In this document: positions 10,645 through 22,542 of the stretch, in pieces | Numbering within the stretch: the stretch's first letter is position 1 | Layout of the letters: each line of letters opens with the position of its first letter | Assembly: GCA_963422465.1 (NCBI GenBank) | Contig: OY730172.1 | Span: 2,790,001-2,854,000, forward strand | Length of the DNA stretch: 64,000 nt | Direction of reading: 5' to 3' | Origin: Lichina pygmaea | Taxonomy: Eukaryota; Ascomycota; Lichinomycetes; Lichinales; Lichinaceae | Made by a program: the position numbers and the translations under genes | Notes under the pieces: model-generated | What the model saw: the letters and a program-made list of their open reading frames with translations, nothing else | What the model was told of the DNA's origin: nothing | Databases searched by the model: none

Positions 10645-12888
10645 CTACAGCCCTGGAGGAGGGGGGACCTGGCTCGCAACGGATCGTCAGCAAAGTATGT
10701 CTCGTACACAATGGTGGGATGCGAAGCTCACCGCGTTGAAACCCGCTCCACCTGGACCATCCGATGGCGGCGGTGGTGGTGGAGGAGGTGGTGGTGGTGG
10801 CGGAGGCACGTCTTCCGGAGGTGGAGGCGGGTTGCCCGGCGCCATTGCCGATTGCTGCTGCTGCTGCGCCGAGTGCTGGTAGTACTGGCAGTACAGCATG
10901 TAGTTCTGGTATCCACCGTAAGCGGCATACGGATCTTGACCGCCCGCGGCGTAGTACTGCGCGTATTGTGCGCTGTAGTCCGCTGCACCTGGTGGACCTG
11001 CGTCGCCTGGCGAGCCCGCACCGCCAACAACACCTGCCCCTGCTCCCGTTGGACTCATGACGGACGACGGCGGAGCCGGGCTGTTCGACTGGCCAGGCCC
11101 GCCGCCTCCATACCCGCCGCCTCCATACCCGCCATACTGATTATAACCACCACCAGCGTTGCCGCCAAGGTCATGACGATGGTAACCACCACCACCGGCG
11201 CCACCGCCACGGTCATGGCGATGGTAGTTCGGGTTGTTACCATATCCTCCTCGGTCTCCCCCTCCTCCCCCTCCGTGGTTGGGCGGCGGTCGAGGATTCT
11301 GCTTGAAATGTTCGTACTGCTCCTTCACATTCGCAACGAGGTCTTCGCACAGCTCTTTGGCGCGCTGGACTTCGCGGGGATCCGGTCCACTATGCACGAT
11401 ATGCTGTTAGCAACAAATGCAATACCTTCCCCCACTGCTGCACCGGTAGACCTACGCCACGTGCAGAAACATCGGGTCATCGCTCTCCTGTTGCGTGGCA
11501 TTCTCGTAGTAGGCGGAGCCGCGTCCCTTGATCTGAACGCGACAACGGGTCTCTTGCTGGATATGCTTGACGTAGGCGCCACCATGGCCGACCACCTCCG
11601 CGCGCATGTTGAACCCCGGAAGAGGCTCAAGGCCGATTGGGATTCGCTCCTCGGGCCATTTGCGCTAACGTATACAAGTCAGCGAAACAAAACTGACGCG
11701 CACGCGCTCGATTGACATACACGCCCGTACTCATCCCGCTCGACCGGGTCCGGTTCGCGTCGTCGAAAACGCCTCTCGTCGACAAGATTCGGCAACTCTT
11801 GCTTCATGAGCTCGTCAATCTTCGCAACCGCCTTGTCGAGCCCCTCCTTTGTCGTGCTCGTTACGTGAAGGTATAGCGGAGGATTCTGCAGACAGTTTTG
11901 AACGTCAAGATACTGGGCCCAGAAAACCCCAATTTCCAAGGAGGACTTACCGAAGGCGTCGCCATGGTCTTGTCTGGAAGGTAGCTTCCACGTGTCGTGA
12001 CATCTTGGGGTAAATTTTAATGAGCTTCTGCACCAGCCACACAGACAGAGATATAGATAATCAGTTTAGCGTACCGGCGCCAGTTTCTTCCTTGATCTAG
12101 ATGTCACGCATGTGGAGTCAGCAGATGGCAACGAGGAGCGTCCGAGAATCGCTGGTAGTTCAAGCCCTCAGTAAGCTCGATAGTCCCCAAACCAGACATG
12201 AGTGGGCAAACCGAGCACCCGCGAGCCATCTCACATGCCAGCAGAGTCATGGTGCGCCTGCGAAGAGATATGTGGCCTGGGAATATCAGTGGGTACAAAG
12301 CAACAGGGTATTTACCATCTTCTGCGTCGGGCCTTTGGTCAGTGTGTAACGATTGCGAAGGTCGTTGATCTCGATATCCTTGATGTAGTCGCCGTCTGCG
12401 ACATAGACATCTCCGTTGAGGTTGGCTGGGGGCGATGCAGCCTTCTCGGCCGAAGCCACTCCCTGTGCCATGGTTGGTCAGCGGACATACTGTGAGAAGT
12501 AGTCCTAGTGGCGGCATTTCTCCACCTACAGATCGAATGGGCGGAACTTCCACGTGCTGTAGTCCTTTCTTGGCCTGTATCTGGGCGTTGATCTTGGCTG
12601 CCGCAGCCGCTGTAGCGATCATCTAATCAGTTATGTTTTTTTTTGGTCTTGGAGGAATGACGTACCCGCCGCTGCTGCTGGATCCACCTTTATCTGATCT
12701 TCAGAACCAGGGCTGAACGACTTTCGACCTAGAGGGCTCCGACTGCGCCGAGTCTTGTTGTCGCGTGGCGACGGTGAGTGAGACCGGCGGTCGAATCTCG
12801 AGGACCGCTTTGCTTCATCACGACTGGACGGTGGTGCAGTCTGATCAAACCTGGATCTTTTCGCCGAGCGTCGCTCATCGTCACCCAT
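10645..12888 (-). CDS. KH-domain RNA-binding protein, KHDC4/BLOM7-like, probably a splicing factor
   Basis: Nine exons are inferred: 12888-12666, 12609-12530, 12462-12316, 12096-12075, 12003-11951, 11885-11721, 11664-11456, 11389-10732 and 10668-10645. All introns are GT-AG, the frame stays open, and the product is about 526 residues. The N-terminus is Arg/Ser-rich with SPSP and SRSP dipeptides. A first degenerate KH unit spans ~125-200 (IEINDLRNRYTLTKGPTQKM, then IKEETGADVTTRGSYLP, then PPLYLHV). The second, KHDC4-type KH domain (~235-330) has IPIGLEPLPGFNMRAEVVG, the loop GHGG (256-259) and CRVQIKGRGSAYYE. The rest is Gly/Tyr/Asn-rich, then polyproline, ending VPPPPGL. Human KHDC4 takes part in U2-stage splice-site choice, and the RS-like and proline segments fit such a role. 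Exons of 22 and 24 nt make this gene easy to mis-annotate. The N-terminal start rests on the first ATG of an open frame. Confidence 0.8.
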
Positions 12889-13200
12889 CTTGATGAGTGA
12901 AGGAGTATGATTTCACTGTGAAGTTGCTTCGCCCTTCAAGCTGTCAGATGAAGTCCGAAAGCTGTTCAGTCTGAATTCGAGAAACTGTCGCAAAGAGTGA
13001 TAGCTTCGTGACTAAGCAGCAGCTGACTAATACGGTAGTACCGGAGCCCACATTGAGCTTCACAATGATTTTAGCATTGACACTGATGAACGAATGCGCA
13101 GGCCTCAACAACAGATGCTTCTGTGAATCAGAACTTCCTGGAAGACTACAGTAACTTGAGATTAGGCTGTTTAACAGCTAGAGGAACTTAGATTTCCCCA
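12889..13200. promoter_or_regulatory. Divergent spacer, KH protein / ILV6
   Basis: This 312-bp spacer lies between two divergent start codons. It is AT-richer than the flanking exons. A Gcn4/CpcA-type site might be expected for ILV6, but no perfect TGACTCA is present; TGACTAA occurs at 13010-13016 and again near 13025. This is suggestive only. Confidence 0.35.
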
Positions 13201-14486
13201 ATGACTCGATCTCGAGCTTCTTCTTTGGTTGCGCAGTGCAGTCGTACTTACGCCTCTTCCTTGCACGGATTACCACCTCAGCTGATACAACGTGGGGGAC
13301 GAAGACAACAGTCTACGCCCTCGTCGATATCTGCTCTAGCATACAAGGCCTTACACCGGCGGATATCACCGCTGCCAACTGCAGATAGCCCGCCGTTATG
13401 GTCGGCTCCGGCGGCTGTTTCATCCATTCTCTACGAGACACCTCTGCCGTCAGTGGCACCCCCAAAGCGGCATGTTCTACACTGCCTGGTACAGAACGAG
13501 CCGGGAGTCTTGTCCCGCGTTTCAGGCATCTTGGCTGCTCGAGGATTCAACATCGACAGCTTGGTGGTATGCAACACCGAGGTCGAAGATCTCTCGCGCA
13601 TGACTATTGTGCTCTCGGGGCATGACGGCGTGGTCGAGCAAGCGCGGCGACAACTGGAGGACCTGGTGCCTGTCTGGGCTGTGCTCGATTACACAGCAGC
13701 GCCATTGGTGCAACGCGAGCTGCTACTCGCCAAAATATCGATCATGGGACCGGAGTACTTCGAAGAGTTGCTTGCGCATCACCGGGAGATGACTGCCGCC
13801 GATGCTGAGCGGGCCGGTCAGGAGGCTGAACAGCAGAATCAAGAAGGGTCATCAAGCTCCTCGTCGTCATCATCGTCAGCATCGTCGTCATCCGGGTCCT
13901 CAGATGTGCAATTGGAGCTTGAAGGGCCCACGAGGGACAATTTCCACCCTTCGCAGCTAGCTGCAAGCGAGGCGTTGAGACACAAGCACGAGCATCTCGA
14001 GGCAATCACACATTTGACCCATCAATTCGGCGGAAAAGTCTTGGATATCAGCATGACCAACTGTATAGTCGAAGTGTGCGTTCTTGCGAGACGCCATCGA
14101 TGATCTCGCAGGCCATTAATTCGTTCTGTCTCTAGATCCGCAAAGCCCACTCGAATCGACTCCTTCCTGAAGCTTATAGCATCGTTTGGAATTTTGGAGT
14201 CTGCCCGGACAGGTAAGCTTTACCTTTAAGCCAAGCGTGCTTGAGCCGCACTTCATATGCGCCTCTACTTGGTTTCACATACCTGTCATTCAATCACGGG
14301 CCTCATACATCTCCATCACCCAGTCCTTTTCTATCCACGTCTCCCACGGTATTTTTCTCAAGCACTGACAAGAATACGACAACAGGCCTCATGGCTCTCC
14401 CACGGACGCCCCTCCGTGGCTCACGAGACGAGGTTGAGCGTGAAGCCGGGGACGTGGTCGACGCGAGTACCCTGCCGCCAGGCTGA
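13201..14486 (+). CDS. ilv6: Acetolactate synthase regulatory subunit, mitochondrial
   Basis: This is the small regulatory subunit of acetohydroxyacid synthase, the first shared step of valine, isoleucine and leucine synthesis. It confers valine feedback and ATP response on the catalytic Ilv2. Three exons are inferred: 13201-14075, 14136-14212 and 14386-14486, giving about 350 residues. The N-terminal ~75 residues are Ser/Arg/Gln-rich, as in a mitochondrial presequence. An ACT domain follows (from ~90: HVLHCLVQNEPGVLSRVSG, then ARGFNIDSLVV and LSRMTIVLSG). The second half has RELLLAKI, the H-x-E-x-L-x-A-I-T-x-L-x-x-x-F-x-x-K-x-L-D-I block and the exon-2 segment AKPTRIDSFLKL. The C-terminus, GLMALPRTP...VVDASTLPPG, is typical of the fungal protein. 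A serine run (~216-234) interrupts the linker between the two halves. The second intron (173 nt) is long for this genome. Confidence 0.9.
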
Positions 14487-14809
14487 ACCCCCTGAAAAGT
14501 TTTCTCGGCAGGTGACGGAGACGAGGGAGAGGAGGGGGAAGATAGATCCAATGAGCGACTTCTTTTCTCACTCCGCACTATGTTCTCTTCCTGATAGAGG
14601 ACAATAAGTAACCAAGGCCTGTACCTCTCCTCGCTTTTCCGGATAAAAAGAACTGGGAAAAGACAAGGAGATCTCCAATGACCGACTTCTGTTCCGTCCC
14701 CGACAGGTGTACACAACTCAATAACTGTGGAATTGATTGAACTCTGGAACAGAACCCATCACCAACAAGCCCACAACAACACAATCCACTGGTATGACTA
14801 CAAGACCCA

Positions 14810-14851
14810 TCTCCCTCCCTCTCTCTCTCTCTCACTCTCTCACTCTCTCTC
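14810..14851. repeat. CT microsatellite
   Basis: A run of CT dinucleotides is broken by a few CA steps, just downstream of ILV6. Confidence 0.85.
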
Positions 14852-15059
14852 ATGCATCGATCATCTCCAGCAACCATCCATCCCAGTTCTGATTATTCCC
14901 AAAAGTAGGGATGCTGGCTAGTCAGCATCTCACCAACCCAAGCGTGCCGCAGAGCTCTAGTTTTAGCAAAGCTCATGAGAACGACTGTTGAGATGGGTCA
15001 AACTTCGAAACTCAACATCTACTATTACATCAGACATCAGAACTTCCTCCACACATCTG

Positions 15060-15092
15060 CCCCCCCCCCCCCCCCCCCCCAAGAAAAAAAAA
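15060..15092. repeat. Homopolymer C tract followed by A tract
   Basis: Twenty-one consecutive C are followed by an A-rich tract with one G. The length is likely to vary between isolates or to carry assembly error. Confidence 0.85.
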
Positions 15093-15687
15093 GGCTGTCT
15101 CGTCGCTGTTGTAAATTCGACAAATGAAAGCCAAGCTACAGCACCCATGCTTCAGTTTCAGTTCCCTGGCATTCTCGCGTGTTCGATTGGGGGGGGGGAG
15201 ATGGAATCATTTGACATACTCTTGTCGGCAGTTTCAAGGAAGAGCTTTGTCAACCATCATGGGTCATAGGTTTGGTGGAAGGTGTGCAAGTCGCCTTCCA
15301 GACTAGGGACTCGAGACTCGGAACTCGGGACTCGGGACGGATAGCAAGGAAAATCATGTAGGGGATGAGAGCCTTTCTTTATGCTAGCTTGAGAAGACTG
15401 GGCTGCTGAAACGGATTTCTCTCTGCGTGTTTGGAGTCTGTGTGGGTCCTGGAGTTTGAAGCACATGCATTCCCGCATCGTCCTTCTCGCCGTATGATTC
15501 CTCTTGGTGGGGGGGGCGTTGATCGAGTATCAAAAGGTCGTTCGAGTCTGGTATATAGAAGTACTAGTGCGGACCGTAGGACCAGAAACTGCTTCTCCGA
15601 TACCATCCTCGTTGCTCAACAAAAAAATAAGTCTAAAGAAGTTGGATATGATTCTGGAGGCACAGCAGAAGAGGATGACGATGACGA

Positions 15688-15716
15688 TGTTGTTGTTGTT
15701 GTTGTTGTTGTTGTTG
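15688..15716. repeat. GTT trinucleotide microsatellite
   Basis: About nine or ten GTT/TTG units follow a GACGAT-rich stretch in the convergent spacer. Confidence 0.85.
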
Positions 15717-16446
15717 AAGAAGAGAACTAGCTAGGGTTTCGGCGACTGCTCTAAATGCACGGGGGAAGAGCAAACATGACGGTGCTTAGAGCAAACATGA
15801 CGACGTCCAACATCCAACAGGATACGGCCGTTTGGTGAGTTTTATTCTTGTTATTTGTAGCTCCTGTCTATATTTGAGTATGCAAGAACTTACTACGTAC
15901 GAAGGACGAGAAAGAGCTGTCACTCTTCTTTCCTCCCCTCTTCTGACTTCTCGACCTCCCGATCTCTTCGATCTGTTCTTGATAAAAAGAGAGAAATAGA
16001 AAGAGAAGGGTTGAAAGAACAGGAATATAAAAAATGGATAATAAGTCGGTGGAGAATAGGGAGCAAGAATATAGAGAGGAAAAAGAAGGTAGCCGAACAA
16101 CAAGGATGTGTACAACAGTACACACAGAAAACTTGGTCCTGGCTTTTGTATCCAACAGAAACAGAGATCAAAAGACCAGAGGCGCAACAGGACACAAAAC
16201 AGATTGAACAAGCTCATGTCATGGAACTGACTTGGGGGTGCTCAGATCAAATCAAATCAAAGCATGAAGATTTCCTGTTGTTGCCTGGTTATGTTATCCT
16301 TCCTCGCTGCATCTATTTCAGCGTAAACAGCCCAAGTACATCCGCACGACAGGTCACCAACACAAGGAACTTGGAATACAAGAAAGGAGAGACCAGCCGT
16401 AGAAACCAATGAAGAGAGCAGAAGAGAGATGTGAAGAGAAGAAGCG

Positions 16447-19400
16447 TCAGAGTGTGACCTTTGACCCAATGCCCCTACCGACAAACCACACAGTCTCCTC
16501 AAACTTGTCGATGCGCAGGCCAACAAAAGCCTTGGTATCGAGCTTGAGGTCTCCACCGAGCGCGGCCTTGATGGCGTCGTAGCCGACGCTCTCAAGGCTC
16601 CAGTGGACGGGCAGACGCGGGGTCTCGCTGATGCCTGGGGGCACGGGGAACGGCAGGTCGTACTGGATCGTGCCGATAGGTTCGACGTGCTTGTAGTACG
16701 CCGTCGCGTCCATGTGGGTGATGTACATGGTCGTCTCCGGCAGAGGCGACCGGAAGATGAAGGTGACGGTCGAGGTCAGGAGATGCATCTTTTGTTTCGT
16801 TGCATCCCCCGATAAAACATATAGGGGGCAGGTGAGTTTAGTCAGACCTTCTTGGTGAGTGGAGGTGCATCAGTTTGAGAGGAACGAAAAGTGGGGAGAG
16901 GTAGAGCGGCGACGGCCAAGTGCACGTCTGGCGAGAAGCATGTGGCTGAACCTTGGTTACAGATGCAGGGCAGAGCTCAAAAGAACGCACGTACCGTGGC
17001 TTGTCCTATCATGCTAGGCGGGCCATCATCGTCGTCGTCATCGTCCTCGCCCGGTAAATGCGGTATCTTCAACTTCGGCGTTGGAACCTCCAATGCCATG
17101 GAAGCAAGTGCCCTACCCAGTCCTGGCTGGTTAGGGATCGTCCCCTGGTGGGTCCTCAGGGTGACCGTTGTGTTGTATCCTGGGTAGTAAACACCATGAG
17201 TAAGACATGATTCTACGTCACCAGTAACTCCGTCCCATCTCCCGGTTGTGACCTACCGGAAATGAATCTCGACAAAAGCTCTTTGCCAATGGCTTTGGCT
17301 TTTTTGTCGCCTTGACCCAGCGGATCCCAGGTGGCTTCGACGGCAACGTCGGCATTGTGGCCAGGCACCAACTTCATATTCCGGACCGTCGTGTTGCCCA
17401 TGACGCTGCCGTTGCTGAGGATGTTGATATTGAAGTATGGTATGTCGACCGAGTAGTCTGTTGGGTTCGTGAAGTTCACCTTGGCGTCGATGGATAGCGT
17501 GTCTTTGCTGGGACCGGTGATCTTCAGACCGCCTACTTCGGTGCCCAACGCGCCTGCTCGGCTGCTCAGGGCTGCCCGGGCGTCAGCTTATCAAGGTAGA
17601 AGGGGGCGTAGGTGGGGCATCAGGTAACTAACGGTTGACCGAGACTTTGCCCTGAGTAGGAACCTTCTTGATGACGAATTGACCAAGCGCCATAGAGATG
17701 TCAACGTCAACATCGGCCTTGATCGTAAGCGGGACTGGCTTGCTGCCGAAAAGCAGGGCCTGAACAAGGTCGCTGAAGGTTTGATCGTCGGTGATCCGCA
17801 TCGGTGCGTCGTCGACCACGGACTCGACCAAGAGCGTCGGGCTGTCGTCGTCACCGACAGGTTCGATGCGGGACGAGTTCGCCTGCTGCCATTTTCGAAG
17901 GTCCAGGTTGCCGAGTTTCCGGCCGTGGTAGAAGATCTCGGCATCGGCCCGCACGCGGCTGACATCGACAGGCACGTTCATCTGCTGAGGCAAGCCGACA
18001 AAGGCCTTGGCAACGGCCGATATCCGTGTCTGGCCCTCCGGACTATCAGGATCCGCCAGCGGGTCCGGGAGGCTCACGTGGACGTTGGCCAAAGAGAAGC
18101 TCTTCATGAGGTGGTGGAACGTATGACCGGTGAGTGGAACCGGCACGGTCACGCTGGACATGATCTCAGCCAGCCACTGAGGCGTCTCGGACGGCTGCGA
18201 GCCGGACCCGCGTATCAGAACCGTCGTGTCTTGTCCATGGAGGTAGCTACCAATGAATTCGTCAAGCGGAGACGAGTCGGAGTCGGGGCATGTTCTGGTA
18301 AGCGTAGCCGGCAGTCGTCGGATGACTCCCTTCACGTCGACTTCGATGTAGTTGTGTGGGCGGATATGGATCGGCTCTGTCTCTGCGCTGGCCACGTGGA
18401 TCGAGGGATCCTTGGGGGAGCAGTTTGGCACGAGCATATCAAAAGCCAACGGTGGGACAGCAAGATTGATGGGGAATGCATTCTCGATGGTGACAGTCGC
18501 CTCTACCACAGTCAAATTTTCTCCAGTGGGCGTCTCCACCTGGTGTAGGTCAAATCGAGTGAGGTTATGATCTGGGATAGCGGGGAGGTCGTGGCCTGAA
18601 CATCGCACGCGTTAGCAGCTTCAGGACGCCCCACGGCAGTCATCTCCCTGATGAGGAGCTATACAAAGATTGACCTTCAAAGGCGAACGACTCGGTGACT
18701 GTTCGAGTACCGAGCGAAAACCCGCCCATCTTCACGCGTAAATCGACCTTGCCCAACACGCGCAGCTCGCCCAGCCTGCCCTCCAACCAATCGTTCGCAA
18801 TCGTCCTGATACCGTCCAGCTGTCCAGGTTGCAGGTCCGTCAGGAAGTCCAGGTGGTTCCAGTGGCCGTTCCGTATGTCGAGAACGAGGCGGGGCACCAA
18901 GGCCTCCCCTACCAGCACGTTCCCATACTCAGGTACGTACACCTTTACCGTCGTCGGTTGGCTCTCAACCTTTCCCACAATGCGTGTCCCGAAACGACCC
19001 ATGTTGCGAACAAACGAGTTGCGAACTCGACTAGCATCCAAGCCAACGATCGCTTGGACCCTCGCTCGAAGTCCGTTGGGCGTGAAGGAATCCACGGACA
19101 AGTCCTTTGCCTCAACCACCACCGCTTCTGACGCATATTCCCGGGCTACCGCAGGCGCGAAGAAGCCTGCCAGTATGACCAAGATGATTGACGTCCCCAG
19201 GAGCACGACGGCGAGCAAGGTTGGCCATCGTGGTCCAGACTTGCCCTTGCGGTCCGAAGAGAGTTGTCCTTGAAGGGATTCGAGCGAAGTTGCTGCGCTC
19301 CGCAGCTCGTTTCCGTCCGCTCCGTATTCCCGCTCCTCATTCCCACGTGACAGTAGCGGGGTCGACTCGGCGGCTAGATTCGACGATCGCGACTGCCTGG

Positions 19401-19506
19401 AGTGTTTCGAGGCGGGGCGAGAGCCAGCTACTTCAACGTCGTCGCAGTCGTCGGGACCGTGATCTTGTTTCCCACCCCACCCGGGGGACGGCGGGTTCTC
19501 AGACAT
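16447..19506 (-). CDS. Tag1-like vacuolar membrane protein (DUF3712 type)
   Basis: Five exons are inferred: 19506-18675, 18595-17633, 17571-17257, 17179-16995 and 16788-16447, giving about 878 residues. The N-terminal ~94 residues are polar and cytosolic in character. A single hydrophobic segment follows (~95-117, WPTLLAVVLLG...ILAGFF). The rest is a large lumenal region of beta-rich, LEA/DUF3712-like repeats, for example KVYVPEYGNVLVGEALVPRL, SIDAKVNFTNPTDYSVDIPY and TTVRNMKLVPGHN. An ExxxLL signal (E47-STP-LL) in the N-terminal tail matches the dileucine motif used for sorting to the vacuole by AP-3. The layout matches yeast Tag1 (YLR173W), a vacuolar membrane protein that helps end autophagy. 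Filamentous-fungal homologues are often labelled pre-rRNA processing protein, for which I see no support here. The long last intron (206 nt) is the least certain join. Confidence 0.7.
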
Positions 19507-20400
19507 GTTTAGAGTTGATCATAGAAGTCCGTTGACCTGTGGGGAGCGATAAGTCCATGTACTCTGGCTAGACAGAAGCTGATAGACACACCTGAGCTCG
19601 GAGATACGTAACGAGGTTGACGTACGCAGAGATGGAGGATCCCTCGAAAGCCATTTTAAGCTTCGAACGCGTAAGATCTGCCACTAGCGCTGATCGGGCC
19701 AGTTATAGATGACGTCTAAGGTTCATCTAAGTCTTGTTACTTATGAGCCGACACGCGGTTCAGGCGCTGCTCTTGTTATAAGAAGTGATGTTATCGTAGC
19801 TCAGTGCTGAGCCCAGGGGTGATACGTACAGTACGTACCCCGCCGGCATCGAAGTTAAAAGAGTGACTAACAGCTGATTAATCACATCTTCGCTGCCGTT
19901 GCACATATTTACAAGTACCCGTGCCATGGGGGGGTATTACCCCCCAATGGCGGGGGTACAGGTAGTACGTAATGTACGGAGTACAGTACGTACGGAGTAC
20001 TGTATGTACGCCTTATCTTGAAGCCGCTGTGGGGTAGGCGGATCAAGCCCGGATTAGCGACGTGACTTGGACGTTTAGCGGCTGCAGTTACTGTGCTGAA
20101 GCCCCAAGCTGTAGCCTACCGTACATCCACCCACCCGCCGAAGGAAATCACTGTGATTCAACCCAAGTCTACATACGTACTCTGTTGCTCTCCATGAGCA
20201 AGTAAATGGGGGCATGTGTTGACCTAGCTCGATAGCTATCTCAGTACGCCTCATCAGATCAGTACGTATGTCATTGGCTCAATCCATCTCCATCCAGACC
20301 TCATACTCATGATTATCTTAGGCATTGCAGAGCTGATATTATAAACCGCTGGCAAGCCTATCGTGAAAGACGCCCTTTGGCAGCGAATTTGGTAGACGCC
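19507..20400. other. Divergent spacer with GTAC-rich cluster
   Basis: This divergent spacer lies between the Tag1-like and ornithine carbamoyltransferase genes. From 19826 to 20012 it is packed with GTAC/TACGTAC/TACGGAGTAC words, including GGGGGGTATTACCCCCC-type inverted symmetry near 19928-19945. No gene is seen. Confidence 0.5.
19826..20012. repeat. GTAC/TACGTAC palindrome cluster
   Basis: GTAC and TACGTAC words recur every few bases, with the longer word GTACGGAGTAC. The same vocabulary appears in other spacers of this window but not in coding exons. Confidence 0.6.
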
Positions 20401-21809
20401 ATGGAGGCTGTCACCTTGCACATCCAGCGGAGCCTTAGGCATCGCCGCTTTCGAAGGGTGTCATCCACAGCGAAGTCCTATGGCTGGAAGTACCTGTCGA
20501 CAACGAGAGCAAATACACCCGCGGACACACATCTGGCCGGGGCATGCAACAGACACTTCTTGTCTATGAGCGATCAGGATGCGTCTACTGTGTTGCAGAT
20601 TGTCCGTAAGGCCTCATGGCTCAAAAGAACATCGAAACTGGGCTGCTTGCCCGCTGGCTTTGACCGCGGCCTGGCCGGCCGTACTGTGGCCTTGATGTTC
20701 AACAAACGAAGCACGCGGACGAGAGTCTCGACCGAGGCAGCCGTTGCAGCGATGGGCGGTCATCCGCTCTTTCTAGGCAAAGACGATATCCAACTCGGTG
20801 TAGGTGGATCTCTCCTTGCTGATCCGCCGGCGTGACTCGGTTGCGAGAACGGATGGCAAGGCCCAGCGCCTCGGATCCACACGTAGTGACACAGGACGAC
20901 AGGTGAATGAATCGCTCCTGGACACATCCCGAGTCATCTCGTCAATGACCTCATGCATGGTGGCCCGTGTCGGTCCACACCAGCACGTTCTAGATCTTGC
21001 CAAATACTCATCGGTGCCCGTGATCAATGCGCTGTCCGATCGACATCATCCGATGCAAGCCGTCGCCGACTTGCTCACCATGTTCGAGACGCGCCAACTG
21101 AACCATGATTGGGAAGCCAGCCTGGCAAGTATGCAAGAGATGTTCAAGGACATGAGAATCGCCTGGGTCGGGGACGCCAACAACGTCCTTTTCGACCTTG
21201 CTATCGCGGCGACCAGGCTCGGCATGCACATCGCCGTCGCTACGCCAAAGGGCTACGAAATTCCTGAGGACATCAGATTGGAAATTGAGCGACCGCATGT
21301 GACGTCCGAAAGGCCAGCGGGGACTCTGCTCCAGACGACAGACCCGGCCGAGGCGGTTCATAACGCGGATTTTGTCGTGACGGATACGTGGGTATCGATG
21401 GGCCAAGAGGAGAACAAGACCAAACGACTGCGAGACTTTGAAGGCTTCCAGGTCACATCGGAGCTTCTCGCCCGAGGCGGTGCCAGAGGAGACTGCAGGT
21501 TCATGCACTGCATGCCACGACATCCTGAAGAAGTGTCAGACGAGCTATTCTATGGTCCGCGGTCCTTGGTTTTTCAGGAGGCCGAGAACCGACTCTGGGC
21601 AGCCATGGGTGAGTCTCTACCCCGCGCCTCTGTGCTTTTGATCGATGTGGACTTTATCGTCCCTTTCCCTCTGCCAATCTCACTTATGGCCGATTCTCAA
21701 CAAGGGCGCCTCGTTAACTGGCAAGATAGCGGTCATTCAAGATCTAGTGGTCGTGGAAGAGCAGATGGGCAAGCTACGTATTGTGCCGAGCCTATCACAA
21801 TCGACATGA
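20401..21809 (+). CDS. arg3: Ornithine carbamoyltransferase, mitochondrial
   Basis: This enzyme joins carbamoyl phosphate and ornithine into citrulline in arginine synthesis. Three exons are inferred: 20401-20799, 20903-21608 and 21730-21809, giving about 394 residues. The N-terminus ([21 protein letters not shown]) is basic and Ser-rich, as in a mitochondrial presequence. Diagnostic sites follow in order: the carbamoyl-phosphate loop STRTR (~104-108), GRDDIQLG-type [31 protein letters not shown] (ornithine-binding SMG) and HCMPR (~335-339). The exon-1/exon-2 join restores QLG|VNESL, and the last join gives WAAM|AVIQDL. The intron after LWAAM leads to a short terminal exon. The gene is divergent from the Tag1-like gene. 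The symbol follows yeast ARG3 (argB in Aspergillus). Confidence 0.9.
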
Positions 21810-22542
21810 TTAGCCACTCCACCAGCAGAAGTGGCCGTGCATCGATTCGGACGCAGGAAAAGAGACCTCCAAAAGGCCTTCGAAGAGACAGGAGAGTGCC
21901 CTGAGGATGGAGTGACCTCTTCGGTGGTGGCCTCACCCAACAAATTGACATGTCGGACATCGTAAGGGTTGGGTACGTATATGCCACCCTTCTATGGCGG
22001 ATTGGTCAAGGCACTCAATCACATGTACGGAGTGTAGTTTGAATTGAGATTATGCTAGGCAGTAACATGGTAAATACCACAAGATTGCTTTTCCTGTCTA
22101 GACTTGATACGATGACAAATGTACGTCTGCCACCAGGACCAAGTGATTTGTACCACCTTACGTACAGTACTTTTCGAACGCCCCAAATGGTAAGGCTTTT
22201 GCGAGTCTACGAGTACGAGTACGTAACGTACACAAACCTGAGTACGTACCAGTATAGGGGCACGAGAGCGTCGTGGGCATTTCAGTACCAGGTACGGAGT
22301 ACGGAACGTACGTCCCGTACATACGTACTCACGGTACAAGTAGAGCTTGCACGTGACAGAAAGTTGAAGCTACGTTGGTACATACGTACCAATAATACAC
22401 CGTTGACATGTGCCTAACCAGTGGGGGATCAACGTCCTAGCAACCTCTTTACACGGAAGGCAACGCAGTCGCTTATACGCTTCAAGGAACCTGATAATGT
22501 GCTGAATAACCTCATCCCTAGAAGGACGGATCTATTGAAAAT
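21810..22542. other. Spacer with GTAC-rich cluster
   Basis: This tandem spacer lies between ARG3 and the DUF3984 gene. From 22150 to 22395 it is rich in GTAC/TACGTAC words. No gene is supported. Confidence 0.5.
22150..22395. repeat. GTAC/TACGTAC palindrome cluster
   Basis: GTAC-type words are dense, as at 19826-20012, with TACGAGTACGAGTACG and TACGGAGTACG runs. Confidence 0.6.

Larger units (their letters stand above)
14487..16446. other. Convergent intergenic region with simple repeats
   Basis: This lies between the 3' ends of ILV6 and the Tag1-like gene. It holds a CT microsatellite (14810-14851), a C21-A tract (15060-15092), a GTT microsatellite (15688-15716) and AT-rich low-complexity DNA. 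No gene is supported. Confidence 0.6.

Noticed and set aside
10573-11715. Long plus-strand open frame (380 codons)
   Set aside because: It lies antisense to exons 7-8 of the KH-protein gene and its residues are biased by the Gly/Pro-rich codons opposite; no domain.
15786-16217. 143-codon hydrophobic minus-strand frame (Leu/Phe/Tyr-rich) resembling a membrane protein
   Set aside because: It comes from AG-rich low-complexity DNA on the plus strand; no conserved feature.
17679-18548. 289-codon plus-strand frame over the Tag1-like gene
   Set aside because: Antisense to a well-supported exon with conserved protein features.
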